DNA of 33,846 nt from NCBI GenBank assembly GCA_910579115.1, contig CAJTSO010000006.1, forward strand, positions 16,311 to 50,156, in the 5' to 3' direction. Positions 25,360-33,408 of the stretch are shown piece by piece. Below the pieces are notes generated by a model that worked only from the letters and a program-made list of their open reading frames with translations, was not told the DNA's origin and searched no databases. Position 1 is the stretch's first letter. Each line of letters starts with the position of its first letter. The DNA is from an uncultured Selenomonadaceae bacterium. Lineage in GTDB: Bacteria > Bacillota > Negativicutes > Selenomonadales > Selenomonadaceae. Both the position numbers and the translations under genes were made by a program.

Positions 25360-25389
25360 TTGATTGAACAACGGATGTAATGATATAAT
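25360..25389 (+). promoter_or_regulatory. Exonuclease promoter with extended -10
   Basis: TTGATT at 25360-25365, 18 bp, then TATAAT at 25384-25389, preceded by TG one base away (TGATATAAT). Transcription would start at about 25396, two bases before the ATG at 25398. Confidence 0.7.
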
Positions 25390-25397
25390 AACACATT

Positions 25398-26096
25398 ATG
25401 GATTACACGGCTATTGATTTTGAAACCGCTTCCAGCGAACCAACTTCGGCTTGTAGTATCGCTGCTGTAGTAGTACAGGATAATATTGTTGTGGAGAAGT
25501 TTTATACTCTTATAAAACCTCCTCCGAAGACTCAATTCCTAAATTTTTGCACAAAGGTAAACGGAATAACGAGGGAAATGACCGAAGCTGCACCGGATTT
25601 TCCAGCGGTTTGGGGACGACTTGCACATCTCCTGGTGGGAAGGCTTGTAGTGGCGCATAATGCGGCCTTTGATATGCGGGTTTTGGAGGCAATGCTGAGG
25701 TATTATGACATTCCTGTTCCTGATTTTTGTTATGCCTGTACCGTGAAATTGTCCCGCATGGCCTGGCCACAGCTTCCGAGTCATAAGCTTGATGCCATAG
25801 GAGATTTCCTTAACGTTCAGTTTAATCATCATCACGCCCTGGAGGATTCCATTGCCTGTGCCGCAATTCCAGTGGCAGCAGGAAGAGCAACGGGTTATAA
25901 CTCTTTTCTTATTATGGCCGACAAGCTGGGAGTAACCGTCAGAAAATTTCCGCCAGAACCAAAGGAGCCTAAAGAAGTGAGGGAAGCAAGAAAAAAAGAG
26001 GCGTGGCTTAAACGAAGGGCAGAAAGGCTGGCGAAAAACGATAATGACAAAAAGGAAAAATCCGCAAAGCTGATAAATGATAATCAAATCATCTAG
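25398..26096 (+). CDS. DEDDh 3'-5' exonuclease (DnaQ/epsilon-like)
   Basis: A 232-residue exonuclease of the DnaQ-like fold. Exo I is AIDFETA at residues 5-11 (Asp7, Glu9), Exo II is VAHNAAFDMRVL near 93-104, and Exo III is HHHALEDSIACA near 149-160, with the His and Asp of the DEDDh class. After about residue 185 the tail is strongly charged (KEPKEVREARKKEAWLKRRA) and probably disordered or nucleic-acid binding. Similar stand-alone proteins are annotated as epsilon-like exonucleases; which DNA or RNA it trims is unknown. The start is fixed because Exo I begins at residue 5. No Shine-Dalgarno is seen; the promoter -10 ends 8 nt before the ATG, pointing to a leaderless mRNA. Confidence 0.88.
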   Translation: MDYTAIDFETASSEPTSACSIAAVVVQDNIVVEKFYTLIKPPPKTQFLNFCTKVNGITREMTEAAPDFPAVWGRLAHLLVGRLVVAHNAAFDMRVLEAMLRYYDIPVPDFCYACTVKLSRMAWPQLPSHKLDAIGDFLNVQFNHHHALEDSIACAAIPVAAGRATGYNSFLIMADKLGVTVRKFPPEPKEPKEVREARKKEAWLKRRAERLAKNDNDKKEKSAKLINDNQII

Positions 26097-26125
26097 TTAC
26101 TTTGTGGATTAAGTTGGTGAGATAT

Positions 26126-26614
26126 ATGATATTCGTATGCTCATGTCTTTTGGGAGATAAGACAAAATATAACGGAAGCTCAAATGCAAATGATCTTCTG
26201 ATGGATTATAATTTTTACGGATGTTTTCTTTCCGGCTGCCCGGAATGTTCCGGTAAGCTGCCAATTCCAAGACCGAGAATGGAAATTCAGGGCGGTACGT
26301 CTGAGGATGTACTGCAGGGGACGGCAAGTATTGTGAACGTTGAAGGGCAAGATGTTACAAAAAATGTACTGTCCGGTTGTAGGACACTGCTTGATGTTGT
26401 TAAAAGCTATGGCGTCAAATACGCTTTTCTAAAGGATGGGAGTCCAACTTGTGGTGTTAGGGAAGTCCATGATGGTACCTTCAGTCGGACAAAGATACCC
26501 GGCTGTGGGGTTTTTGCTCAGCTGCTGAAGCAGAACGGTATTAAGCTGTACTCTGAGAGAGATGTGTCTGTGAGGCTGCTGGAACAGCTGATTGCTGAAG
26601 ACCAAAAGGGATAA
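26126..26614 (+). CDS. DUF523 family protein
   Basis: A 162-residue protein of the DUF523 family: IFVCSCLLGDKTKYNGSSN at the N terminus, then FLSGCPECSGKLPIPRPRMEI, FLKDGSPTCGV and TKIPGCGVFAQLL. Conserved Cys (in CSC, CPEC, TCGV, GCGV) suggest metal or cluster binding, but the function is unknown. The start at 26126 gives the usual family N terminus; a GTG-type upstream start at 26102 would add eight residues outside the family. GGTGAG just upstream is a modest ribosome site. The gene lies 29 bp after the exonuclease and may share its transcript. Confidence 0.88.
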   Translation: MIFVCSCLLGDKTKYNGSSNANDLLMDYNFYGCFLSGCPECSGKLPIPRPRMEIQGGTSEDVLQGTASIVNVEGQDVTKNVLSGCRTLLDVVKSYGVKYAFLKDGSPTCGVREVHDGTFSRTKIPGCGVFAQLLKQNGIKLYSERDVSVRLLEQLIAEDQKG

Positions 26615-26620
26615 TGACTA

Positions 26621-26649
26621 TTTACAGCTAACATTGGCTGTGATATAAT
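26621..26649 (+). promoter_or_regulatory. Promoter of tRNA-Ser
   Basis: TTTACA at 26621-26626, 17 bp, then TATAAT at 26644-26649 with an extended TG (TGATATAAT). Transcription would start about 6 nt before the mature tRNA. Confidence 0.8.
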
Positions 26650-26661
26650 TTTCAGGGTGTT

Positions 26662-26750
<89 letters not shown>

Positions 26751-26766
26751 AGTAAACTAAAATAAC

Positions 26767-26792
26767 GGCCCGCTTCGGCGGGTCTTTTCTTT
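26767..26792 (+). terminator. Rho-independent terminator after tRNA-Ser
   Basis: CCCGC-TTCG-GCGGG at 26769-26782, extended by a G-U and a G-C pair, is followed by TTTTCTTTT. The stable UUCG tetraloop and U tract make it a clear terminator. Confidence 0.92.
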
Positions 26793-26832
26793 TGCATAAC
26801 TATAAAAAAATCTATGTTTTTTACGCCTGCTT

Positions 26833-26884
26833 TGATATAATAATACGGAGAATATTTAAAAGTGTATAAATGTTGAATATTTAA
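26833..26884 (+). promoter_or_regulatory. carB promoter -10 and leader with direct repeats
   Basis: An extended -10, TGATATAAT, lies at 26833-26841; the -35 is not clear. Downstream, GAATATTTAA occurs twice in direct orientation (26850-26859 and 26875-26884) within the presumed leader. Whether the repeats bind a regulator such as ArgR is unknown; they do not form a full ARG-box palindrome. Confidence 0.5.
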
Positions 26885-26919
26885 TAATCTGCAGGGCAGA
26901 GAAAGAGGCGTTTTGGATT

Positions 26920-29900
26920 ATGAAAAAGCGTGATGACGTTCACAAAATTCTTATTATTGGCTCCGGCCCTATTATCATCGGGCAGGCTTGTGAGTTTGAC
27001 TATTCAGGAACTCAGGCTTGCAAGGCTCTTCGAAAGCTTGGTTACGAGATTGTTCTTGTTAACTCTAATCCTGCAACTATTATGACAGACCCTGGTATGG
27101 CAGATGTTACGTACATCGAGCCTCTTACTTTGGAGCGTTTGGAAATGATAATCGCCAAAGAGCGTCCGGATGGATTACTTCCAAACCTTGGCGGTCAGAC
27201 AGGTCTTAACCTTGCTTCAGAGCTTTCCCAGGCCGGAATACTTGAGAAGTACGGGGTGAAGGTCATAGGTGTCCAGATTGACGCGATTGAACACGGTGAA
27301 GACCGTATTGAATTCAAAAAAACTATGGATTCCTTGGGAATTGAAATGGCCCGCTCTGAAGTTGCGTACTCGGTAGAAGAAGCCCTAAAGATTGCTGATA
27401 AGCTGGGTTATCCTGTCGTTCTCCGCCCGGCTTATACAATGGGTGGTGCTGGTGGCGGTCTCGTTTACAATGTGGAGGAGCTAAAGGTAGTCTGTGAGCG
27501 CGGTCTTCAGGCTTCTCTCGTTGGCCAGGTGCTTGTAGAGGAATCAATTCTTGGCTGGGAAGAACTTGAATTAGAGGTTGTCCGTGATTCAAAGGGAAAG
27601 ATGATTACGGTATGTTTTATCGAGAACATTGATCCGCTGGGCGTTCATACTGGCGATTCTTTTTGTTCCGCTCCGATGCTGACTATTCCTGAGGATGTTC
27701 AGAAGGAATTACAGCGCCAGGCTTATAAGATTGTGGATGCTATTCAGGTTATTGGTGGAACCAATGTCCAGTTTGCCCGCAATACGGAAACCGGCCGTAT
27801 CCTTGTAATAGAGATTAATCCCCGTACTTCTCGTTCCTCAGCGCTGGCATCTAAGGCGACCGGATTCCCGATTGCCCTTGTTTCTGCAATGCTGGCAGCT
27901 GGACTTGATCTTGAGGATATCGAATGCGGTAAGTGTGGAACACTTGATAAATATGTTCCTTCCGGGGAATATATAGTCATTAAGTTTGCCCGTTGGGCAT
28001 TTGAAAAATTCAAGGATGCTCAGGATAAACTCGGTACTCAGATGCGGGCGGTAGGCGAGGTAATGAGCATAGGAAAAACATATAAGGAAGCATTCCAAAA
28101 GGCTATTCGCTCGCTGGAAATCGGTCGTTATGGCCTCGGTGGAGCTAAAGATTTTGGCAAACTTTCCAAGGATGAGTTGCTGGCAAAGCTTGTGATACCT
28201 ACTTCTGAGCGTCAGTTTGTCATGTATGAAGCTCTCCGTAAGGGTGCAACCATTGAAGAAATCCAGAAGCTTACCGCTATTAAGCCCTATTTCATTGAGC
28301 AGATGAAGGAACTTGTCGAAGAAGAAGAGACCTTGAAAAGGTATGTTGGCTCAGTTCCTGCCGCTGATATTTTGCGTAAGGCGAAACAGGATGGCTTCTC
28401 CGACAGATACCTTGCCGGTCTGTTGAAGGTAACAGAAGAAGATGTTCGTGAGGCTCGTTTGGCGGCTGGTATTGTTGAATGTTGGGAAGGTGTTCATGTA
28501 AGCGGGACAAAGGATAATGCTTACTATTACTCCTCTTACAATATTCCAAGGGAAAATGATATCAAAGCAAGCAGCAATCCCAAGAAGATAATGATCCTTG
28601 GGGGTGGCCCCAACCGTATAGGTCAGGGCATTGAGTTTGATTATTGCTGTGTTCATGCGGCAATGGCTCTAAAGAAGCTTGGCTTTGAAACCATTATCGT
28701 AAATTGTAATCCGGAGACTGTATCCACGGACTATGATACCTCTGATAAGCTGTATTTTGAGCCTCTCACCTTGGAGGATGTTCTATCCATTCACGAAAAG
28801 GAGAAACCTGTTGGCGTTATAGCCCAGTTCGGAGGTCAGACACCGCTGAATTTGGCAGCATCCCTCAAGGCAAATGGGGTAAACATCCTCGGTACTTCGC
28901 CGGAAACTATTGATATGGCAGAGGATCGCGATTTGTTCCGGGCAATGATGGATAGGCTGGGAATACCGATGCCTGAGTCAGGAATGGCAGTTACTGTTGG
29001 TGAAGCCATAGAGATTGCCAACAGGATCGGCTATCCGGTTATGGTTCGCCCCTCTTATGTCCTTGGTGGACGGGGCATGGAGGTAGTCCATGATGATGAA
29101 CAGATGCGGGTTTATATGGCCGCCGCAGTTGGTGTAACCCCGGATCGTCCTATTCTCATTGATCGCTTCCTGATGAATGCGCTTGAATGTGAAGCAGACG
29201 CGATTTCTGATGGTGAGAATGTTTTTGTTCCGGCTGTCATGGAGCATATAGAGCTTGCCGGTATTCATAGTGGTGACTCGGCCTGTGTTCTGCCTTCCAA
29301 GAATATTTCAGAGAAAAACGTCGCACTCATAAAGGACTATACAAGGCGTATTGCAAAAGAAATGAATGTTATTGGTCTTATGAATATGCAGTATGCTATT
29401 GAAAATGACGTGCTTTATGTTCTTGAGGCAAATCCTCGTGCCAGCCGTACCGTACCTCTTGTTTCCAAGGTTTGCGGAATTGGCATGGTACCTATAGCTA
29501 CGGAAATTATGACCGGAGCTATCACCGGCAAAAAGTCTCCAGTTCCCGGGTTGAAGGACAGAAAGTTCAAGCACTGTGGTGTTAAAGAGGCTGTATTCCC
29601 ATTCAATATGTTTCAGGAAGTAGACCCTGTCCTTGGGCCGGAGATGCGTTCTACCGGGGAAGTGCTCGGCATGGCATCCAGCTTTGGCGAGGCTTTCTAT
29701 AAGGCCCAGGAGGCAACCAAAACAAAGCTGCCTATCTCTGGAACAGTCCTGATTTCCGTTAATGACAGAGATAAAAAGGAGTTGCCGGAAGTAGCTCGGG
29801 GATTTATCGACTGTGAGTTTGATATTGTGGCAACAGAAAATACCTGCAAATTCTTAAATGATGCAGGGATACCGGCGAAGAAGGTGTATAAGTTAAAGGA

Positions 29901-30141
29901 AGGACGGCCAAACTGCGTTGATATTATCATGAATCATGAGGTTGATATCGTTCTTAATACCCCTAGTGACAAGAATGGCAGCAGTGATGGGGCGGCTATA
30001 AGAAAGACGGCTATTAAGGCTGGCGTAAACTACATTACTACTATTGCCGCTGCCAAGGCTTCTGTGGAAGGAATCAAGGCTATACGGGCAGGAGTGTCTA
30101 CCATTAAGTCACTCCAGCAGTTCCATGCGGAAATTGAGTAA
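26920..30141 (+). CDS. carB: Carbamoyl-phosphate synthase large subunit
   Basis: A 1073-residue protein of normal CarB length. It makes carbamoyl phosphate from bicarbonate, ATP and glutamine-derived ammonia for arginine and pyrimidine synthesis. Two homologous halves are evident: KILIIGSGPIIIGQACEFDY near residue 9 and KIMILGGGPNRIGQGIEFDY near 556. Each is followed by an ATP-grasp domain (RPAYTMGGAGGG; RPSYVLGGRGMEV). The allosteric MGS-like domain starts around 935 and includes VLNTPSDKNGSSDGAAIRK. No carA is next to it: upstream are a tRNA and a terminator, downstream a terminator and a minus-strand gene. carA must lie elsewhere for glutamine use. Confidence 0.97.
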   Translation: MKKRDDVHKILIIGSGPIIIGQACEFDYSGTQACKALRKLGYEIVLVNSNPATIMTDPGMADVTYIEPLTLERLEMIIAKERPDGLLPNLGGQTGLNLASELSQAGILEKYGVKVIGVQIDAIEHGEDRIEFKKTMDSLGIEMARSEVAYSVEEALKIADKLGYPVVLRPAYTMGGAGGGLVYNVEELKVVCERGLQASLVGQVLVEESILGWEELELEVVRDSKGKMITVCFIENIDPLGVHTGDSFCSAPMLTIPEDVQKELQRQAYKIVDAIQVIGGTNVQFARNTETGRILVIEINPRTSRSSALASKATGFPIALVSAMLAAGLDLEDIECGKCGTLDKYVPSGEYIVIKFARWAFEKFKDAQDKLGTQMRAVGEVMSIGKTYKEAFQKAIRSLEIGRYGLGGAKDFGKLSKDELLAKLVIPTSERQFVMYEALRKGATIEEIQKLTAIKPYFIEQMKELVEEEETLKRYVGSVPAADILRKAKQDGFSDRYLAGLLKVTEEDVREARLAAGIVECWEGVHVSGTKDNAYYYSSYNIPRENDIKASSNPKKIMILGGGPNRIGQGIEFDYCCVHAAMALKKLGFETIIVNCNPETVSTDYDTSDKLYFEPLTLEDVLSIHEKEKPVGVIAQFGGQTPLNLAASLKANGVNILGTSPETIDMAEDRDLFRAMMDRLGIPMPESGMAVTVGEAIEIANRIGYPVMVRPSYVLGGRGMEVVHDDEQMRVYMAAAVGVTPDRPILIDRFLMNALECEADAISDGENVFVPAVMEHIELAGIHSGDSACVLPSKNISEKNVALIKDYTRRIAKEMNVIGLMNMQYAIENDVLYVLEANPRASRTVPLVSKVCGIGMVPIATEIMTGAITGKKSPVPGLKDRKFKHCGVKEAVFPFNMFQEVDPVLGPEMRSTGEVLGMASSFGEAFYKAQEATKTKLPISGTVLISVNDRDKKELPEVARGFIDCEFDIVATENTCKFLNDAGIPAKKVYKLKEGRPNCVDIIMNHEVDIVLNTPSDKNGSSDGAAIRKTAIKAGVNYITTIAAAKASVEGIKAIRAGVSTIKSLQQFHAEIE

Positions 30142-30149
30142 CAAAAAAT

Positions 30150-30193
30150 AAGCCTCAGCCAAGCGGCAGGCACCGCAAGACTGGGGCTTTTTA
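30150..30193 (+). terminator. Bidirectional terminator between carB and thioesterase
   Basis: AAGCCTCAG (30150-30158) pairs with CTGGGGCTT (30181-30189) with one G-U pair; an inner GCGG/CCGC stem adds stability. TTTTT ends the + side, and a run of A at 30143-30148 gives a U tract on the minus side. It serves carB and the convergent thioesterase gene. Confidence 0.88.
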
Positions 30194-30229
30194 CTTTCCA
30201 TTTATCAAAAAGATGTGAGTGGGAAGAAA

Positions 30230-30667
30230 TCACCATTGGCGGGGAATTTCTTCAAAACTCTTTATAATGTACATCGTGTCGGAAATCGTGCAGATAGTAT
30301 TTCCATCTTCATCATACATTCTGGAAGCTATTACCATGGTAGTCTTACCGTGGTGGGTGATGTGACTTTTCACATAATAGCGTCCTTCTTTGGAAACAGG
30401 CCGGATGAAGTTCATATTTTCGCACATAGTGGCAACCATTTCACCCACGCTTGCGCCGGTGACCCCGAGAACGGCATCTGCTAAAGCAGTGAGGACACCT
30501 CCGTGGCAAACGCCGCGATGATTAAAATGCTTTTCTTTCACTATATCAAGGCTGACTACCGCGCTTCCACAACGTATGTTCTCTATGTTGATACCAAAAT
30601 CGTTCATGAAGTAATTTCCCTCATACATTTTCAGGATATAAGAAGGGACATCTTTTACCAGTTCCAT
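30230..30667 (-). CDS. PaaI-type hotdog-fold thioesterase
   Basis: A 145-residue single hotdog domain with the PaaI/YbgC-like motif NHRGVCHGGVLTALADAVLG near residues 48-67 (HGG loop and acidic Asp on the long helix). Then come ENMNFIRPVSKEG and HHGKTTMVIASRMYDEDG. Such enzymes hydrolyse acyl-CoA thioesters in the cytoplasm; the acyl chain cannot be told. On the minus strand AAGGA sits 9-10 nt before the ATG, and a good promoter lies 35 bp upstream. It is a single-gene unit, divergent from the nuo operon. Confidence 0.88.
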   Translation of the reverse strand: MELVKDVPSYILKMYEGNYFMNDFGINIENIRCGSAVVSLDIVKEKHFNHRGVCHGGVLTALADAVLGVTGASVGEMVATMCENMNFIRPVSKEGRYYVKSHITHHGKTTMVIASRMYDEDGNTICTISDTMYIIKSFEEIPRQW

Positions 30668-30700
30668 GTTTTTCAGTCCTTTTTATAGAATACAGAATAA

Positions 30701-30729
30701 ATTATACTCTTATTAGCTGATTTATTCAA
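30701..30729 (-). promoter_or_regulatory. Promoter of the thioesterase gene
   Basis: On the minus strand TTGAAT (30729-30724), 17 bp, TATAAT (30706-30701). The leader would be about 27 nt with AAGGA. Confidence 0.75.
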
Positions 30730-30813
30730 GAGACTGAACTTTGATAAAAAACAAATAGTATGGAAGTATACATAATTCATTTTTTTTTGTAAATGGTATA
30801 CAGCTTGTGGTCA

Positions 30814-30842
30814 TTGACAATGATTAGTTTGTCAACTAAACT
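30814..30842 (+). promoter_or_regulatory. nuo operon promoter overlapped by a palindromic operator candidate
   Basis: TTGACA (30814-30819), 17 bp, TAAACT (30837-30842) gives a consensus -35 and a 4/6 -10. The -35 is also the left half of a perfect inverted repeat, TTGACAA (30814-30820), 8 nt, TTGTCAA (30829-30835), which fills the -35 and spacer. A protein bound there would block the polymerase. Confidence 0.65.
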
Positions 30843-30901
30843 AGGAAACACAGGCAAGTTTGCGTCTTTTTCTGATTTTTGTTTGCGGAAGGAGTTTATC
30901 C

Positions 30902-31255
30902 ATGGGCGAATATGGTGCGCTGGGCATTTTTTTTCTTGTAACGTTAGTGTTTCCTGTATCAGCGTTAATCCCGGCTTTTATCCTTCAGCCGAGGCAGCCG
31001 ACAAAAGAGAAAAGAATACCTTATGAGTGCGGTGTTGATACGATAGGAAAAACTTATGTCAGGTATCGTGCAGGTTATTTTCTCTACGCTTTAATATTCT
31101 TGGTTTTTGATATTGAAACGGTATTTCTTTATCCTTGGGCAGTGAGATTCGGTCAATTAGGTCTCTTTGCCCTCGTTGAGATGTTCATTTTTGTTGGTAT
31201 TCTGGCTATTGGCCTGGGATATGCATGGAAGAAAGGAGCATTGGCGTGGAAATAG
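30902..31255 (+). CDS. nuoA: NADH-quinone oxidoreductase subunit A
   Basis: A 117-residue membrane subunit of complex I. Conserved YECGVDTIGKTYVRYRAGYF near residues 42-61 is the quinone-site loop (usually YECG with a Cys), and LVFDIETVFLYPWA follows. Three hydrophobic helices are visible. The start at 30902 has GGAAGGAG 7 nt upstream; an earlier in-frame TTG at 30860 is rejected because it lacks a site and adds a poor N terminus. First gene of nuoABCDH; it overlaps nuoB by 10 bp. Confidence 0.95.
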   Translation: MGEYGALGIFFLVTLVFPVSALIPAFILQPRQPTKEKRIPYECGVDTIGKTYVRYRAGYFLYALIFLVFDIETVFLYPWAVRFGQLGLFALVEMFIFVGILAIGLGYAWKKGALAWK

Positions 31256-31809
31256 TAGATATTGTCCCTCCTATGCTAAAAAATAATGTGATTGTTACCA
31301 CTGTGGACGCTCTTTTTAAGTGGGCTCATGGTAATTCAATCTGGCCCTTGTCGTCAGGATTGGCTTGTTGTGCTATTGAGATGATGAGCGCAGCAGGCGG
31401 GCGTTTTGATATTGCCCGGTTTGGATATGAGGTTTTTCGGCCCTGTCCGAGGCAGGCAGATCTTCTCATTGTTGCCGGAACCCTCACATGGAAGATGACT
31501 CCGCCGCTTATTCGTCTTTATGAAGAGATGGCCGAGCCAAAATATGTCATTGCTATGGGGAACTGCACTATTGCCGGCGGCCCTTTTGCCGATTCATATT
31601 CGGTTGTTCCGGGCATTGATGAAATATTGCCAGTAGATGTTTTTATTCCAGGCTGCCCTCCCAGACCTGAGGCCCTTATCAATGGTATGCTCAAGCTAAA
31701 AGAAAAGATTATGCATCCAGGTCATGTAGATAAGGCAAGAGAAGAACTTTTACAGAAGAAACTTGCTAAAATGGATAGAATTAAGCAGATGGGAGGAGTT
31801 GGAAATTGA
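31246..31809 (+). CDS. nuoB: NADH-quinone oxidoreductase subunit B
   Basis: A 187-residue subunit holding the terminal [4Fe-4S] cluster N2. Cluster Cys are in GLACCAIEMM (two adjacent Cys), EVFRPCPRQADLLIV-type segment, MGNCTIAGGPF and PGCPPRPEAL. It passes electrons to quinone. The GTG at 31246 is preferred, with AAGGAG 7 nt before it; an upstream in-frame ATG at 31225 would add seven residues and overlaps nuoA further. The tail after residue 160 is charged. It ends overlapping the nuoC start by 4 bp. Confidence 0.95.
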   Translation: MEIVDIVPPMLKNNVIVTTVDALFKWAHGNSIWPLSSGLACCAIEMMSAAGGRFDIARFGYEVFRPCPRQADLLIVAGTLTWKMTPPLIRLYEEMAEPKYVIAMGNCTIAGGPFADSYSVVPGIDEILPVDVFIPGCPPRPEALINGMLKLKEKIMHPGHVDKAREELLQKKLAKMDRIKQMGGVGN

Positions 31810-32288
31810 AACATTATGCACCTCCTGAAAAATTTACTGTCATAAAGGAAATATTTCCAGATGTTACTTTTGATGGAGCGGAACGTCAACCGGCTTTATT
31901 TGTTACTGATGACAAGTTGCTTGATTTACTTAAGTTTCTCCGGGATGACGATAGAATGATGTACAGCCGCCTTGAGAATGTCACTTCCGTTGATTGGAAG
32001 ACATGCTTTGTGATGGTATATAACCTTTTTTCTTGGGAGAATTATGAGGATATTACCGTAAAGGTTAAGCTGGATCATGAAAAGCCTGTTGTCAGTTCTG
32101 TGACATCGGTGTTCCCCGGGGTTGAGTTTGAGGAACGGGAAATATTTGATTTAATGGGAATCGATTTTAGGAATCACCCTGACCTGCGCAGAATATTACT
32201 TTCGGATGATTTTGAAGGTCACCCGCTTCGCAAGGACTATCAGCAGATAATGCCACCAAGAGTTCGTCGCTTGGTAAAGGGGGAGTAG
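31806..32288 (+). CDS. nuoC: NADH-quinone oxidoreductase subunit C
   Basis: A 160-residue hydrophilic subunit. The conserved C-terminal region is FPGVEFEEREIFDLMGIDF and HPDLRRILLSDDFEGHPLRKDY, the 30 kDa signature. It links the peripheral arm to NuoD. The start is TTG at 31806, overlapping the nuoB stop by 4 bp, with GGAGG about 9 nt upstream; an internal Met would remove conserved N-terminal sequence. It is separate from nuoD here, unlike the fused NuoCD of E. coli. nuoD follows one base after the stop. Confidence 0.93.
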   Translation: MKHYAPPEKFTVIKEIFPDVTFDGAERQPALFVTDDKLLDLLKFLRDDDRMMYSRLENVTSVDWKTCFVMVYNLFSWENYEDITVKVKLDHEKPVVSSVTSVFPGVEFEEREIFDLMGIDFRNHPDLRRILLSDDFEGHPLRKDYQQIMPPRVRRLVKGE

Positions 32289-32289
32289 T

Positions 32290-33387
32290 ATGCTAAAGAC
32301 AGAAACATATACTCTCAACATGGGGCCGCAGCATCCAAGTACGCATGGCGTCTTGCGTGTAGAGCTGGAACTTGATGGCGAGAGCATTATAAAGGTGAAG
32401 CCGATAATCGGCTATCTTCATAGAGGTATTGAAAAGCTGTTGGAATCACGTACATACATCCAGTGCGTTCCTTATACTGACAGACTAGACTATGTTTCTT
32501 CCATGAATAATAACTTTGGGTTTTGCCATGCTGTGGAAGAGCTTGCTAAGATAGAGGTTCCAAGAAGAGCCGAGTATATCCGGGTCATGATGGCAGAATT
32601 GAACAGGATTGCCAGCCATCTCGTGTTTATAGGAACGCTGGCCATTGATTTAGGTGCCAGCACAGGTCATTTGTATGCTTTCCGTGACCGGGAGGATGTT
32701 CTTGATTTGTTTGATTTGGTATGCGGAGCCAGAATGACCTTCCATTATATTCGCATCGGTGGTGTTGCTCGCGATTTGCCAATGGGTTTTATTGAAAAAG
32801 CCAGAGCTTTTATAGATAAGTTACCGGAACGGATGGCAGAGTACGATGACCTTTTATCTGGCAATGAAATATTTGTCTGCCGCCTGAAGGGGCGGTCTGT
32901 ATTAACAAAGGAAATGGTGCTGAGTCATAATATGACTGGGCCAAATGTCCGTGCATCGGGAGTCCCCTTTGATATTCGCCGGGTAGACGGATATAGTATT
33001 TACCCTGAGTTGGAATTTAAGGTGATAACCGGTAGGGAAGGTGACAATTGGGATCGGTATCGGGTAAGATTTGAGGAGATTCTGGAGAGTGCCAAAATTG
33101 TTCGTCAGTGCATTGATGGGCTCCCGGAGGGGCCTGTTATGGCAAAGCTGCCGGCTGTTTTTAAGCCGCCAAAGGGCGAGATATACAGTCGAACAGAAGG
33201 TACTCGTGGAGAACTTGGCTTCTATATAGTGAGCGATGGAACGCCGAAGCCTTATCGCGTTCATATTCGTAGACCGTCTTTTGTAAACATGCAGGGACTG
33301 AACGATATGTGCGCAGGATATTATATTGGTGATTCCGTTGCCGCATTCTCTACAATAGATCCGCTTATGGGTGAAGTAGATTGCTGA
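32290..33387 (+). CDS. nuoD: NADH-quinone oxidoreductase subunit D
   Basis: A 365-residue subunit of the peripheral arm that forms the quinone site with NuoB. Family start LNMGPQHPSTHGVLRVELEL, IGYLHRGIEKLLESRTY with the quinone-site residues, and a C-terminal DPLMGEVDC; most NuoD end GEVDR. It is homologous to the hydrogenase large subunit HyfG in this window but lacks the Cys motifs, so it is a quinone-reducing type. GGGGGA precedes the ATG. nuoH follows after 21 bp, with no nuoE-F-G between. Confidence 0.95.
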   Translation: MLKTETYTLNMGPQHPSTHGVLRVELELDGESIIKVKPIIGYLHRGIEKLLESRTYIQCVPYTDRLDYVSSMNNNFGFCHAVEELAKIEVPRRAEYIRVMMAELNRIASHLVFIGTLAIDLGASTGHLYAFRDREDVLDLFDLVCGARMTFHYIRIGGVARDLPMGFIEKARAFIDKLPERMAEYDDLLSGNEIFVCRLKGRSVLTKEMVLSHNMTGPNVRASGVPFDIRRVDGYSIYPELEFKVITGREGDNWDRYRVRFEEILESAKIVRQCIDGLPEGPVMAKLPAVFKPPKGEIYSRTEGTRGELGFYIVSDGTPKPYRVHIRRPSFVNMQGLNDMCAGYYIGDSVAAFSTIDPLMGEVDC

Positions 33388-33408
33388 AAAGGACGGTGAA
33401 AAGGATTT

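Noticed and set aside
25166..25397. Possible SRP RNA (scr/ffs) next to dnaX as in Bacillus
   Set aside because: The conserved GGAAGGAAGCAG-type loop is absent; only small hairpins are present.
26842..26919. ARG box upstream of carB
   Set aside because: The sequence has TGTATAAATGTTGA but not the ATNCA half, so it is not a convincing ArgR site.
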